From NCBI RefSeq assembly GCF_003478445.1, contig NZ_QUET01000001.1, positions 1 through 64,000 on the forward strand: 64,000 nt of DNA. Direction: 5' to 3'. The DNA is from Roseburia sp. AM59-24XD (GTDB lineage: Bacteria > Bacillota > Clostridia > Lachnospirales > Lachnospiraceae). The position numbers and the translations under genes were made by a program. Shown in pieces: positions 45,113-53,647 of this stretch. The notes beneath the pieces were generated by a model that saw only the letters and a list, made by a program, of their open reading frames with translations, was not told where the DNA came from and did not search any database. How positions within the stretch are numbered: the first letter of the stretch is position 1; the number at the start of each line of letters is the position of its first letter.

Positions 45113-45265
45113 ATGGCAGAGAAGGTTTACAAAACAATGAAATCCGTGGGAGCATTTAGTCTGGTGACAGGGATTCTCCTGATCGTAGGCGGAATTGCTG
45201 CCGGTGTTGCCGTTATCATTAATGGAGCAAAGCTGCTTCATGCAAAGTCAGATCTGACATTTTAA
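45113..45265 (+). CDS. Small single-helix membrane protein (50 aa)
   Basis: A 50-residue protein too short for many gene callers. ATG 45113 has AGGAGGGA upstream. Residues 12-38 form one hydrophobic helix (VGAFSLVTGILLIVGGIAAGV and on), with a basic N terminus and a short charged tail (HAKSDLTF). The stop is only four bases before the fliB start, so the two are probably translated together. No family is recognised. Confidence 0.68.
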   Translation: MAEKVYKTMKSVGAFSLVTGILLIVGGIAAGVAVIINGAKLLHAKSDLTF

Positions 45266-45269
45266 AGAG

Positions 45270-46319
45270 ATGGGATATTATTACTTAGGACTTTACAAAG
45301 ACTTTTCCTGCATGGCAGGAGATTGTCCTTCGACCTGCTGTGCAGGTTGGAGGATTCGTATTGATCAGGAGACAATGGAGAGATTTCAGGCATTGCCGGA
45401 TCACAAACTGCGGGATGATATTCTGCAGCATGTCCGTAAGAAGGGACAGGACTGTTATTTTGCAAACCGTTCGGATGGAAGCTGTGCGATGCTTGATCCG
45501 GACGGTTTGTGCCGCATTCAGAGAAATACAGAGGAACAGATGCTGTGTGTTACCTGCCGCAAGTTTCCGAGACTGGCAGGAAGGGTAAATGGGGATCTGT
45601 GGATGTCCATGGCGGCATCGTGCCCGGTTGTTGCCAAGTATCTGCTTCAGCAGTCGGTCAGCTTTTACAGAACGGATGGACATGTTACCGGTGATGTGTC
45701 CCGGCAGGAGATTCCGAAGTTTTCCGGGGAGTATGGATCGCTGATAAGGCTTCTGAAAGAAGCCAGTGCAGACGAGCAGATACCGGATATGAGGGAACAG
45801 ATCCGCAAAATGTGGAACCGCTACTGCAAAATGTACGACATTGTGAATGGATGTCTGGAAATCATGGCGTCATCGCCGGAGCTAAACTATCTGGATGGAA
45901 GCTTCGATTATTTTGAGGGTGAGCGTGAGACGTCAAAGATTTTGCAGGAAATGATGGATTTTGAGGAGAGGAACAGAGAGCTTATACGGCGCTTCGCTGC
46001 CAATTATCTCTGCTACCGGGTCTATAGCTGCAGGCTGGAATATCCGGAAAGCAGTGATGCAGAGAATCAGTTTCGGATATTGGGAGAGTTTTTTTTGTTT
46101 ATGATTTTGCGGTTTTCAAGAGATCTTGTATTGGGGCGGTCAGATGATGATATTGTGATTGCGGAAATCAACTGGATGTACCGCTTCTGCGTGCATGGAC
46201 GGAAACGGTATGTGAAATTTGGAAAATTAGTCAGGGAAACATTCAAAAAAACAGAATATTTAGCCGAAATAATTAGTAGTATAACCGGAAGCGATTTTCA
46301 GGATGCAGTGTCAGAGTAG
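45270..46319 (+). CDS. fliB: Flagellin lysine-N-methylase
   Basis: A 349-residue protein of the FliB family, which methylates lysines on flagellin in Salmonella and clostridia. The Cys-rich N terminus is typical: CMAGDCPSTCCAGWRI (about 13-28), then DGLCRIQ, MLCVTCRKFPRL (about 88-99) and AASCPVVAKYL, probably binding a metal or iron-sulfur centre. The C-terminal 200 residues are helical. No flagellin gene is in the window, so the target here, flagellin or another protein, is not shown. It follows a 50-residue membrane protein gene by four bases. Confidence 0.88.
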   Translation: MGYYYLGLYKDFSCMAGDCPSTCCAGWRIRIDQETMERFQALPDHKLRDDILQHVRKKGQDCYFANRSDGSCAMLDPDGLCRIQRNTEEQMLCVTCRKFPRLAGRVNGDLWMSMAASCPVVAKYLLQQSVSFYRTDGHVTGDVSRQEIPKFSGEYGSLIRLLKEASADEQIPDMREQIRKMWNRYCKMYDIVNGCLEIMASSPELNYLDGSFDYFEGERETSKILQEMMDFEERNRELIRRFAANYLCYRVYSCRLEYPESSDAENQFRILGEFFLFMILRFSRDLVLGRSDDDIVIAEINWMYRFCVHGRKRYVKFGKLVRETFKKTEYLAEIISSITGSDFQDAVSE

Positions 46320-46327
46320 GCAAAATC

Positions 46328-46358
46328 AGAAAATGCCTTGTATCACGCGGCATTTTCT
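46328..46358 (+). terminator. Hairpin after fliB
   Basis: Perfect 10-bp stem 46328-46337 with 46349-46358. The T tract is poor (GGCGTTT), so termination may be weak. Confidence 0.5.
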
Positions 46359-46419
46359 GGCGTTTACGACAAAATATGACAGACTGATTTATTAAAAAAG
46401 TAGAAAAAATAAAAACCTC

Positions 46420-46448
46420 TTTACGAAGCCGTAAAATTATCATATGAT
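46420..46448 (+). promoter_or_regulatory. Promoter of the ParA/TadZ-like and beta-helix genes
   Basis: TTTACG at 46420-46425, a 17-base spacer and TATGAT at 46443-46448. The -10 covers the in-frame ATG at 46444, which therefore cannot be the start of the gene; this supports ATG 46480. Confidence 0.6.
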
Positions 46449-46479
46449 TGTGATACCAAAACGGGTGAGGAGGAAATTT

Positions 46480-47373
46480 ATGAAAATTGCATTTTGGAGC
46501 AATGTACGAAAGAACGGCGGAGTGTCGACCAACATGGTATGTATGGCGGCTGTTTCCGCAATTGCAGGGATGGGAAGAAGTGTTCTTCTGGAGAATCACT
46601 ATAATGTGAATAATCTGAATGGTATGCTGCTATCACAGGACAAGATCGATATGCTGCATGAGACCGGACAGTATTATAACAAGTATGGGATTGAGTATAT
46701 ACTCAAAAGGCTTTATACGGGAGCACCCGGAGAGCAGTTGATTCGAAGAGCATCTATTCCTCTGTTATATTCGAGCATCTATTATCTTCCGCAAAGTTAT
46801 ATTGTAAATAGAGAAGTTTTTGACTATGAGTTTGAGCTGGCACATAAGGATCTGTTCCGCTGTCTGGAGAATATTTCCGATATGGTATTCATTGATACGG
46901 AATCAAAGGGCAATGCAAGCTCGGTACAGATCCTGGAGGAAGCTGATATTGTTGTGGTCAATATTGATCAGGAGCAGGCAGCATGGGACGATTTCTTTGA
47001 ACACTTTGAGGGACTGGCGAGCAAATCAATCTTTCTGGTCGGGCAGTATGAAAAGGAAAATCCCTTTGATCTGGAACAGATCCGGAAGGAATACCGGATT
47101 CCCAAGGAGAGAATTGGTGCGGTTCCTTACAATATCGATCTGCGTATGGCAGCGGCCGAGGGAAGGATCATTCCGTTTCTGAACCGCAATTATCTGAGGA
47201 GCAGCCGTGCAGAGAACAGTGAGTTTATGAGTCAGTTAAAGCAGGCAGCTGTGATGTTGAAGGAAAATATCGTTCGGACGGGGAAGCAGGACGTGGCGAG
47301 CCGGTACAGAGCGGATGAAAGGAGGCGTCATGGACAGACATCATCCGTATTGGAAAAAAGATCTGGAGTTTAA
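46480..47373 (+). CDS. ParA/TadZ-like protein with a degenerate P-loop
   Basis: A 297-residue protein with the overall plan of ParA/MinD/CpaE-TadZ ATPases. The N terminus MKIAFWSNVRKNGGVSTN is a deviant Walker A in which the usual Lys-Thr pair is not kept; MVFIDTESKGNASS (about 135) stands for Walker B and IVVVNIDQEQ follows. Loss of the key Lys is known in TadZ-type localisation proteins. ATG 46480 follows GAGGAGG. The last 15 codons overlap the next gene by 44 bases. That is odd: restoring one G in the run at 47280-47283 would instead end the protein at TGA 47316, just before the next gene's ribosome site. It begins a three-gene unit with two beta-helix proteins. Confidence 0.68.
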   Translation: MKIAFWSNVRKNGGVSTNMVCMAAVSAIAGMGRSVLLENHYNVNNLNGMLLSQDKIDMLHETGQYYNKYGIEYILKRLYTGAPGEQLIRRASIPLLYSSIYYLPQSYIVNREVFDYEFELAHKDLFRCLENISDMVFIDTESKGNASSVQILEEADIVVVNIDQEQAAWDDFFEHFEGLASKSIFLVGQYEKENPFDLEQIRKEYRIPKERIGAVPYNIDLRMAAAEGRIIPFLNRNYLRSSRAENSEFMSQLKQAAVMLKENIVRTGKQDVASRYRADERRRHGQTSSVLEKRSGV

Positions 47374-48508
47374 ATATACCTATTGCTTTGGACTTGGCGT
47401 AATGTCTATGGGACATATGAAGTCTATTATGGAAACGCAGGATTTCTTTGAGGAGCTTATGAGGTCGATCGATCTGGCGAAAGAGCAGGAACAGCAGATA
47501 TTCTTTGACCTGAACAACCACTTTGATGAATGGGTTGACTATGTATTCGGAATGCTGCAGGGGAAAGAAGAACAGTATTGCTTTGTGCTTGATCTGTACA
47601 GCATTCTTTCTTTCGCATCCTGGGCGAAGGAATATTGTCAGGCAGTGCTGGAGGACTATCTGCAGGTGTTTCAGTTTTCAACGGCGGAGCGTGAATTTTT
47701 TGCGGCATTTGACCGCTGCCGGCAAATGGGCAGAGTTGAGGCTGCAGTAGAAGTATACCGCAGATTTGTGGAGCAGGGCTTCCGGATCAGGTATGATTTT
47801 CTGACCTGGTTCTTTCCGATGTTTCATCTGGAGGAGCAGCTGGAGGCGATGCGGATTCGTGACGGGGAGACGGTGATTCTGGACTATCCGGTTGTGATAC
47901 AGGGAGATATTGAAGTAGATAAGGGTGGACGTCTGTTGATCCATGGAGCGGATATTCATATGAACGGCAGAGTGATCGTGCATGGTGGACGCTTTGTAGC
48001 AGATCACGGGCATATTGAGGTGATGGGCTGCTCTGCAGCATACTGGCTGACAATCGAGGAGTCCTCGGTTGTCACCCTCACAGACACCACAGTGAACTGT
48101 CAGGAGCACTGCGGCATGCTGCATCAGACAACGGGGTATCTTCTGATCCGCGAATGTTGGATTTGTCACACAGCAGGAGCCAGAGCAATCTCCTTTGAGG
48201 GCGATGCAATGAAGCTTGCAGATACGCATTTCTGCTATGGACAGGGAGGGATGTTATCGATTGAGGATGCTGCCAGTGCAGAGATCGTGGACTGTACCTT
48301 TAAGCATGCACAGGCAGAGTATGGAGGAGCTGTTTACGCGGATACCATACACGATGTTTTACTGCGCCGATGCAGTTTTGAGAGCTGTCATGCCAAATAT
48401 CTGGCGGCGGCTGTGTACTTTAAGTATCAGAAGCTGGGGCAGCGCATTGAGGAATGCAGCTGCAGAGATTGCACGCCGCAGGAGCATCCGTTTTTTAACA
48501 CACTTTGA
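47330..48508 (+). CDS. Helical-domain/beta-helix protein 1 (C terminus uncertain)
   Basis: A 392-residue protein with no signal peptide. Residues 1-175 are helical and resemble a TerB-like fold (EEQYCFVLDLYSILSFASWA near 81-100). From about 178 to the end the chain is built from rungs of a right-handed beta-helix: DGETVILDYPVVIQGDIEVD, then rungs ending EYGGAVYADTIHDVLLRRCSF. ATG 47330 stands after AAAGGAGG. The frame ends at TGA 48508, but the next frame continues as ESGDLTGKDQEASVCSLADK and ends at TGA 48599, overlapping the GTG of the following gene. Removing one T from the run at 48491-48496 would join them, giving about 422 residues. Function unknown. Confidence 0.7.
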   Translation: MDRHHPYWKKDLEFKYTYCFGLGVMSMGHMKSIMETQDFFEELMRSIDLAKEQEQQIFFDLNNHFDEWVDYVFGMLQGKEEQYCFVLDLYSILSFASWAKEYCQAVLEDYLQVFQFSTAEREFFAAFDRCRQMGRVEAAVEVYRRFVEQGFRIRYDFLTWFFPMFHLEEQLEAMRIRDGETVILDYPVVIQGDIEVDKGGRLLIHGADIHMNGRVIVHGGRFVADHGHIEVMGCSAAYWLTIEESSVVTLTDTTVNCQEHCGMLHQTTGYLLIRECWICHTAGARAISFEGDAMKLADTHFCYGQGGMLSIEDAASAEIVDCTFKHAQAEYGGAVYADTIHDVLLRRCSFESCHAKYLAAAVYFKYQKLGQRIEECSCRDCTPQEHPFFNTL

Positions 48509-48595
48509 GAGTGGGGATCTTACGGGAAAAGATCAGGAAGCTTCTGTTTGCAGTCTGGCAGACAAGAGTCCGTATAAGCATTTTGGGAAAGGCTG

Positions 48596-50440
48596 GTGAT
48601 TCGTATGATCATAGGGAATCAGAAAAAGCTTTATTATAAAAAGAAATCCTGGCTGACGCCGAAGCATCCTCTGTACTTTGAATCGGAGGAATTTAAGATG
48701 TATTATGCGGCGGCAGTTATGATTCACGCTGCCATGAATCCGCAGGTGCCGCCGGAACAAAACTACGAGCTGGACCGGCTGATACACCGGGGGCTGGAGC
48801 TTCGGGCAGAACAGATGGCGCTGGCATTGAAGAAATCTGCAAATCCAAGCGAGGTGCTGGGATATCTTTGTGATCATATGGATTCTGATGAGAAACGTTA
48901 TCTGTTGATGTTAGATCTGTACAATATATCTTCGGAGGATGATCCGTCTGAAAAGGAACAGGAAAATATAAGGCTTGTAATGCACATGCTTGAAATCCCG
49001 GAGAAGGCATCGAGGCTGTTAGCTCATTTTATACAGGCGGCTGGACAGGAGAAGGATGAACAGTGCCGTCGGATCTATCAGCAGATGACAGAAGCGAAGA
49101 TGGAGCTGTCTCTGATGGAATTAAAATATTACCGGATGACATTATACGAGACCTCGCTGTGTACCCAGGAAGATCTTGATAAAGCCGGAAAGCTGCGGCT
49201 TGTAGATCGCTGTGAGATCCGGGAGGATATTGTTTTAAGGGATGGCATGGTGCTGCGGCTGGATCATGCCGTGGTGCGCATTTATGGCAATATTTCTATT
49301 GAAGGAGGTACCTTGATCGCTGAGAACAGTAAATTGATCCGTAAAAGTGATTCTCACCGGGCATGTGTCAATATTCGTCGTGCCGGAAAAGTGATCATGG
49401 AGCAGTGCGATATTGACTGCCGGAATTACGGAATGTTTCTACGGGCGCAGGATGGGGAGGCTGTCATTCGGGACAGCGAGATATATCATACGACAAGGGG
49501 AGCTGCGGTGCGTTTCTGGGGAAAGACACTGGAGCTTACCGGGACGGTTTTCCATCACTGTTATTCCAGAGAAAACGGTGGTGCAGTAATGGCGAGAGAC
49601 GGAAAAGTAACGATCCGGCAGTGCCGTTTCTGGCATTGCGAGGCAGTTCGTGGCGGTGCTGTGTATATCAGACAGTCGATGGAGATAAGAGACTGCTTTT
49701 TTAAGAAATGTTATGCTTCCGAATATGGAGCAGCCGTCTTTTGCATTGGTTGGATCGGAGATGGCGTGTCAGGTCTGCGATATCAGGAGTGTTTTCCGGA
49801 GAGAACGGAGACGATACAATATATCATTGCGCCGAGAGGTCTGGAGATTTCGGGAGAGTGTGAGATCGCGATCCATACGATTGTGGACTGCGAATTGCAG
49901 GTGCAGCCACAGGGAACTCTGCGGATCCATGATGCGGTCGTGTATTTAAGATATCCGATCCGGTGCAGAGGTTATCTGGAGATTGAGAAGTCGTTCGTGC
50001 GTGCAGATGATATGGAGGCAAATGACATGATCATACTGGAGCATGCAAGAGGCTGTACGGTCAAGGAAAGCAGATTGGACGGTATGGGCAGAAAGGGAGG
50101 CATTTTTGCAACCGGAAGCCGGATGGAGGCGTACCGGTCGGTTTTTTGTAATATGCGGGGCGGAAGAGCGGTATTTAATGCATATTTTCCACAGATCACG
50201 CAATGTATTTTCAATTACTGTCAGAATGGCGGTGTACATTGTCAGAGTGGAGTTGTGGAGGGATGCCTGTTTGTGAACTGCCGGGGTAAGAGTGGCGCGG
50301 CGGTCACGATGCTTGGCAAGAAAGGTATGATCAATAACTGTCGTTTTGTCCGCTGTATTTCGGATATCAGTGGAGGAGCCGTGGACAAGGCGGTCGGAAG
50401 TCAGCTTGAAAACTGTGAATTTCAGGATTGTACGCAGTGA
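48596..50440 (+). CDS. Helical-domain/beta-helix protein 2
   Basis: A 614-residue protein (611 if ATG 48605 is the start) that is a longer relative of the preceding one. The helical first part (to about 205) has a TerB-like block LLMLDLYNISSEDDPSEKEQ that aligns with LDLYSI of protein 1. A long beta-helix follows in two runs (about 210-395 and 415-610), with rungs such as ENGGAVMARDGKVTIRQCRF and AVRGGAVYIRQSMEIRDCFF. Many buried Cys and Asn positions repeat. There is no signal peptide, so a cytoplasmic place is expected. GTG 48596 would overlap the corrected stop of protein 1 as GTGA. A terminator follows. Function unknown. Confidence 0.75.
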   Translation: MIRMIIGNQKKLYYKKKSWLTPKHPLYFESEEFKMYYAAAVMIHAAMNPQVPPEQNYELDRLIHRGLELRAEQMALALKKSANPSEVLGYLCDHMDSDEKRYLLMLDLYNISSEDDPSEKEQENIRLVMHMLEIPEKASRLLAHFIQAAGQEKDEQCRRIYQQMTEAKMELSLMELKYYRMTLYETSLCTQEDLDKAGKLRLVDRCEIREDIVLRDGMVLRLDHAVVRIYGNISIEGGTLIAENSKLIRKSDSHRACVNIRRAGKVIMEQCDIDCRNYGMFLRAQDGEAVIRDSEIYHTTRGAAVRFWGKTLELTGTVFHHCYSRENGGAVMARDGKVTIRQCRFWHCEAVRGGAVYIRQSMEIRDCFFKKCYASEYGAAVFCIGWIGDGVSGLRYQECFPERTETIQYIIAPRGLEISGECEIAIHTIVDCELQVQPQGTLRIHDAVVYLRYPIRCRGYLEIEKSFVRADDMEANDMIILEHARGCTVKESRLDGMGRKGGIFATGSRMEAYRSVFCNMRGGRAVFNAYFPQITQCIFNYCQNGGVHCQSGVVEGCLFVNCRGKSGAAVTMLGKKGMINNCRFVRCISDISGGAVDKAVGSQLENCEFQDCTQ

Positions 50441-50525
50441 GTTTTGAAGACGACTTGTATCCGGAATTTATTCAGAAGCTTCTTCAAAACGCCGTCATGT
50501 AGGAAAATCGTGTATAAATGCATGA

Positions 50526-50567
50526 AAAGCGTATCGCAGATTGTTATACTCTGTGATACGCTTTGTG
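50526..50567. terminator. Bidirectional terminator after the beta-helix genes
   Basis: 15-bp stem 50526-50540 with 50550-50564 (one mismatch), nine-base loop, A and T flanks. It lies between this operon and the convergent CNNM/CBS gene. Confidence 0.8.
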
Positions 50568-50646
50568 TTTCTATACCCATACAGTGATGTAATATAAATT
50601 CCGATGACAGCGATATAAAACGCATGGTAAAGCCGTGAAAAGCAGG

Positions 50647-51984
50647 TTATGCCTCGGATGCTTCACCTTCCGTGGAACGGTCGCTGTCAGAAACTTCGTC
50701 CTCGTTGATCTGAGGAAGAAGATGAACCTTTACCTTGTCAATACGGTTTTTCTCAGCGGCGAGGACAATATATTCGGCAAAATTATCGGAAACACGTTCT
50801 CCGGTCTTTGGAAAATGATCTAACAGGTTGATGATATGTCCGGCAATGGAATCATAATCCTCGGATTCGATATTGATTCCAAGCTCTTCATTGATATCAT
50901 CCAGCTTGGCAACGCCTAGCAGAATGTAATTCTCATCATCCAGCTTTGTGATCTCATCCTCTTCATATCCATCATATTCATCGCGGATCTCACCAACGAT
51001 CTCCTCGATCAGATCCTCGATAGTAAGCAGTCCGGCCGTGGCGCCGTATTCGTCAAGCACGATCGCCATGGGGATCGATTCCTGCTTCATTTCGAAGAAA
51101 AGCTCGGATATTTTCTTATATTCGTATGTGAAATAAGGTTCTCTCATGACATCAGAAATCTTAAAATCCTCATGGGATCCCTCGTAGAAGAAGATGTCCT
51201 TGAGATTGATAATGCCGATGATATTATCACGGCTTTCTTTATATACGGGCATTCGTGTGAATTTCTTTTTGCCGTAACATTCCATGAGCTCCTGATATGT
51301 AAGCTCAACGTTCGCAAATTCCACATCCATCTTCGGTACCATGACATCCTTGGCGAGCGAATCGCCAAAGTCTACCACGTTCGTGATCATTTCACGCTCT
51401 TCGCTTTCAATAACACCTTCCTCATGGCTGACATTAACCATTGTCAAAAGCTCATTCTCCGTGATCGCCGGTCGCGGCGACACATCGACACGTAAAAGCT
51501 TCAGTAAGCCAAAAGAAATCTGGTTCATCAGAAAGGAAACAGGGCGAAGAATCTGTGTCAGTGCATAGACAGGCTTCGCATAGATCAATGCCAGTTTCTC
51601 CGCATTGATTGTCGCCAATGACTTCGGAACGATCTCTCCAAAGATCAGGACCAGGATCGTCAGAATAGCAGTTGCCGCTCCGGTCAGGAGACTGGCAGAT
51701 ATCGGAAGCCCATTTCTCTGCGAAATACGGATCGCGTAAGAGGTCGTCAGCGAGGAAGCGGTCAGGTTCACGATATTGTTTCCAATCAGGATGCCGCTTA
51801 AAAGCTGTGTAGGCTTCTCGATCAATTTTAAAACAGTGGCAGCATTTTTGGTGTTATTCTCTGCCATAGACTGCATACGAACTTTGTTTACGGTTGTCAG
51901 ACACGTTTCTGCGGATGAAAAAAACGCAGAAAGAAGCAGAAGGATCAATAAAATGATAATCTGCGAGGCGTCACTCGAATCCAA
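50647..51984 (-). CDS. CNNM-domain/CBS-pair transporter family protein (CorC/TlyC-like)
   Basis: A 445-residue membrane protein, often annotated hemolysin-like. Residues 1-190 form the CNNM (DUF21) domain with about four helices and LIGNNIVNLTASSL and FGEIVPKSLA motifs; residues about 205-335 are a CBS pair (DVMVPKMDVEFANVE and EYGATAGLLTIEDLIEEIVG); the C-terminal CorC/HlyC domain runs from about 350 to 430. Related proteins move Mg2+ or Na+. The acidic tail DEVSDSDRSTEGEASEA is additional. Its upstream flank holds repeat copy C. Confidence 0.92.
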   Translation of the reverse strand: MDSSDASQIIILLILLLLSAFFSSAETCLTTVNKVRMQSMAENNTKNAATVLKLIEKPTQLLSGILIGNNIVNLTASSLTTSYAIRISQRNGLPISASLLTGAATAILTILVLIFGEIVPKSLATINAEKLALIYAKPVYALTQILRPVSFLMNQISFGLLKLLRVDVSPRPAITENELLTMVNVSHEEGVIESEEREMITNVVDFGDSLAKDVMVPKMDVEFANVELTYQELMECYGKKKFTRMPVYKESRDNIIGIINLKDIFFYEGSHEDFKISDVMREPYFTYEYKKISELFFEMKQESIPMAIVLDEYGATAGLLTIEDLIEEIVGEIRDEYDGYEEDEITKLDDENYILLGVAKLDDINEELGINIESEDYDSIAGHIINLLDHFPKTGERVSDNFAEYIVLAAEKNRIDKVKVHLLPQINEDEVSDSDRSTEGEASEA

Positions 51985-52131
51985 AAAATCAACTCCATTT
52001 CTTAAATATATTATTTATATATACTATGTAGCAATACCGGTCGGGATTAAATGATAATCCGATATTATCAGATAGTATTGCCCCTATTTTACCTAGCAGG
52101 GTGTCTCTTGTCAAGATGCTGAAAACGGATA

Positions 52132-52686
52132 CTAAGACTTCCTGCACTAATAAAGGGAATGCGCCCATACTATTTCTTATGTCAGGTTATTGTAAACCAA
52201 ATTTTGCCTGCCAAAATATACAAGAATCCGTGGACTGCGACAAAAAAATTGTCTTGTCACTTACGGATTTCGAAAAGTCTAATTGCTTTGCTGCTTTGAT
52301 GTTTGATAAACGCATCCTGCCGTACTCGCCCCGAGGTGGGATTCAGATGTTTCGAGAGGCACTTGCACCCGCCGGTACTTACGCCCCAAAGTTAATAATT
52401 AACCTTTTACTTTGTTTGACACTTGGGGCGTTATGTACCGCTGCGTGGTGCAGTGGTAGCGGGAGCGTGCCGTCCGAAATAGCTGAGCCCACCTACGGGG
52501 CTCAGTCGTGCGGATGCGTATTTATCAAAGCATTGCAAAGCAAAGACTTTTTAGAAATCCTACTGATCTGCGTCAATTTTTTTGTCGCAGCCCACGGATT
52601 TATCTGTTTTTCGAAGCAAAATTGGCATTTTATTTCCCTGACATAAGAAATAGTATGGGCGTATACCATAGCGCGGGAAGTCTTAG
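52132..52686 (-). repeat. Long-inverted-repeat element, copy C (complete, opposite orientation)
   Basis: A 555-base copy inverted relative to copies A and B. The tips are CTAAGACTTCCTGC (from 52132) and its near complement ending at 52686. Inside lies CCCATACTATTTCTTATGTC (52167-52186) and its complement at the other end. The two arms again mirror each other about the AT-rich centre near 52390-52430. It fills most of the 850 bases between the divergent CNNM/CBS and phospholipase-like genes, so it could affect their promoters. A 181-codon frame crosses it but follows the palindromic arms and lacks a ribosome site; I do not call it a gene. 51985-52131 shows nothing else definite. Confidence 0.85.
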
Positions 52687-52837
52687 AATGTTATTTTCTG
52701 ACAATTTTGTGAAAAATTTGAAAATATCAGAAAAAACTTGAAAAAGAGAGAAGATGGATGTACAATTATTTCAGGAAAACGATATACGCCTGATCACATA
52801 TCAGGATATAATTTCGTATATCGATTGGGAGGTTGAT

Positions 52838-53422
52838 ATGAGGAAAAAATCCCATATTTCACTTGCATGGTATCTGATGAACAGCGAGGGGATGGATGCG
52901 TTAAAGCTCCACAAGGGTTCCTTTTACATTGGCAGTGTATTGCCGGACTGCATGCCGTCATTTCTGGTACGCAGACATACGATCGAGGATTCCTTTGAGG
53001 TTTTGGAGGGCGAGTTTCAGAAACTGGTATCACATTTTGATCCCGAGAAAGGGATAAACTGCTATTTCTGCAGACATTTAGGGATGATCACCCATTATGT
53101 TTCTGATTATTTTACATTTCCGCACAATGCGAATTATCCCGGAAATATTAAAGATCATTGTATCTATGAGGAGGAGCTAAAGAAAGAGCTTCGTGCCTAT
53201 GTTCACAGTCCGGAAGCAGTTCGTCGGCGTGAAAAGATGGAAATGCATACACCGGCAGATATTCTGGCGATGATCCGACAGATGCATAACCGTTATCTTC
53301 AGATGGAAAGTGTCGTAAAGCGCGATTGTCAATATATTATTGAATTATGCCATAAGGTTGTAGATGCGGTGTTATGTTTTCTGGAGTCCCTGTCCGCAGC
53401 AAAGGTATCCGTTGCAATGTAG
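52838..53422 (+). CDS. Zinc-dependent phospholipase C family protein
   Basis: A 194-residue protein of the zinc-dependent phospholipase C-like family. It is all-helical, with metal-ligand type residues in KSHISLAWYLM (start), FYIGSVLPDCMPSF, RRHTIEDSF and RHLGMITHYVSDYFTFPHN (the H...HxxxD cluster at about 82-95). There is no signal peptide, unlike secreted alpha-toxin types, and the substrate is unknown. ATG 52838 with GGGAGG five bases upstream is preferred to ATG 52754, which would add 28 residues with no family match. Confidence 0.82.
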   Translation: MRKKSHISLAWYLMNSEGMDALKLHKGSFYIGSVLPDCMPSFLVRRHTIEDSFEVLEGEFQKLVSHFDPEKGINCYFCRHLGMITHYVSDYFTFPHNANYPGNIKDHCIYEEELKKELRAYVHSPEAVRRREKMEMHTPADILAMIRQMHNRYLQMESVVKRDCQYIIELCHKVVDAVLCFLESLSAAKVSVAM

Positions 53423-53475
53423 TGAAAATCATGGAGGGCAGCCTGTTTTATGAGGACAGTGCTGTAATACGATAG

Positions 53476-53516
53476 AACCGGAGAGTTGTATTTGATGACA
53501 GCTCTCCGGTTTTTTG
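53476..53516 (+). terminator. Terminator after the phospholipase-like gene
   Basis: Perfect 14-bp stem 53476-53489 with 53498-53511, eight-base loop, and a run of T. Confidence 0.9.
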
Positions 53517-53531
53517 CCCCTTTGTATTCTC

Positions 53532-53601
53532 TTGACAAATGAATGAAAATGAGTAAAATGAAAAGAGTTTTCAGATTTAAAATGAAAAGAGTTTTCAGAT
53601 T
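53532..53601 (+). promoter_or_regulatory. Promoter with two tandem palindromic operators (metal ABC transporter)
   Basis: Perfect TTGACA at 53532-53537, a 16-base spacer and TAAAAT at 53554-53559. From the -10 onward a 24-base unit is repeated exactly (53554-53577 and 53578-53601). Each unit holds TGAAAAGAGTTTTCA, an inverted repeat of 7-1-7 layout like Fur-family boxes. Two sites in tandem over and after the start of transcription suggest tight repression by metal. Confidence 0.65.
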
Positions 53602-53647
53602 GAAAATATTGAAATGGGAAATCCGCATTAGAAAGTGAAGTGTGAGC

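Noticed and set aside
46444..46480. Upstream ATG of the ParA/TadZ-like frame
   Set aside because: It lies in the -10 box of the promoter, so it cannot be transcribed as a start; ATG 46480 has the ribosome site.
52430..52480. tRNA-like segment in the repeat element (GGTGCAGTGGTAGC resembles a D arm)
   Set aside because: No T arm or anticodon stem accompanies it; the resemblance is local.
52101..52646. A 181-codon open frame through repeat copy C (and a similar 103-codon frame in copy B)
   Set aside because: It follows the palindromic arms of the repeat, has no ribosome site and a composition unlike the genes around it. Such frames arise from the structure of the element.
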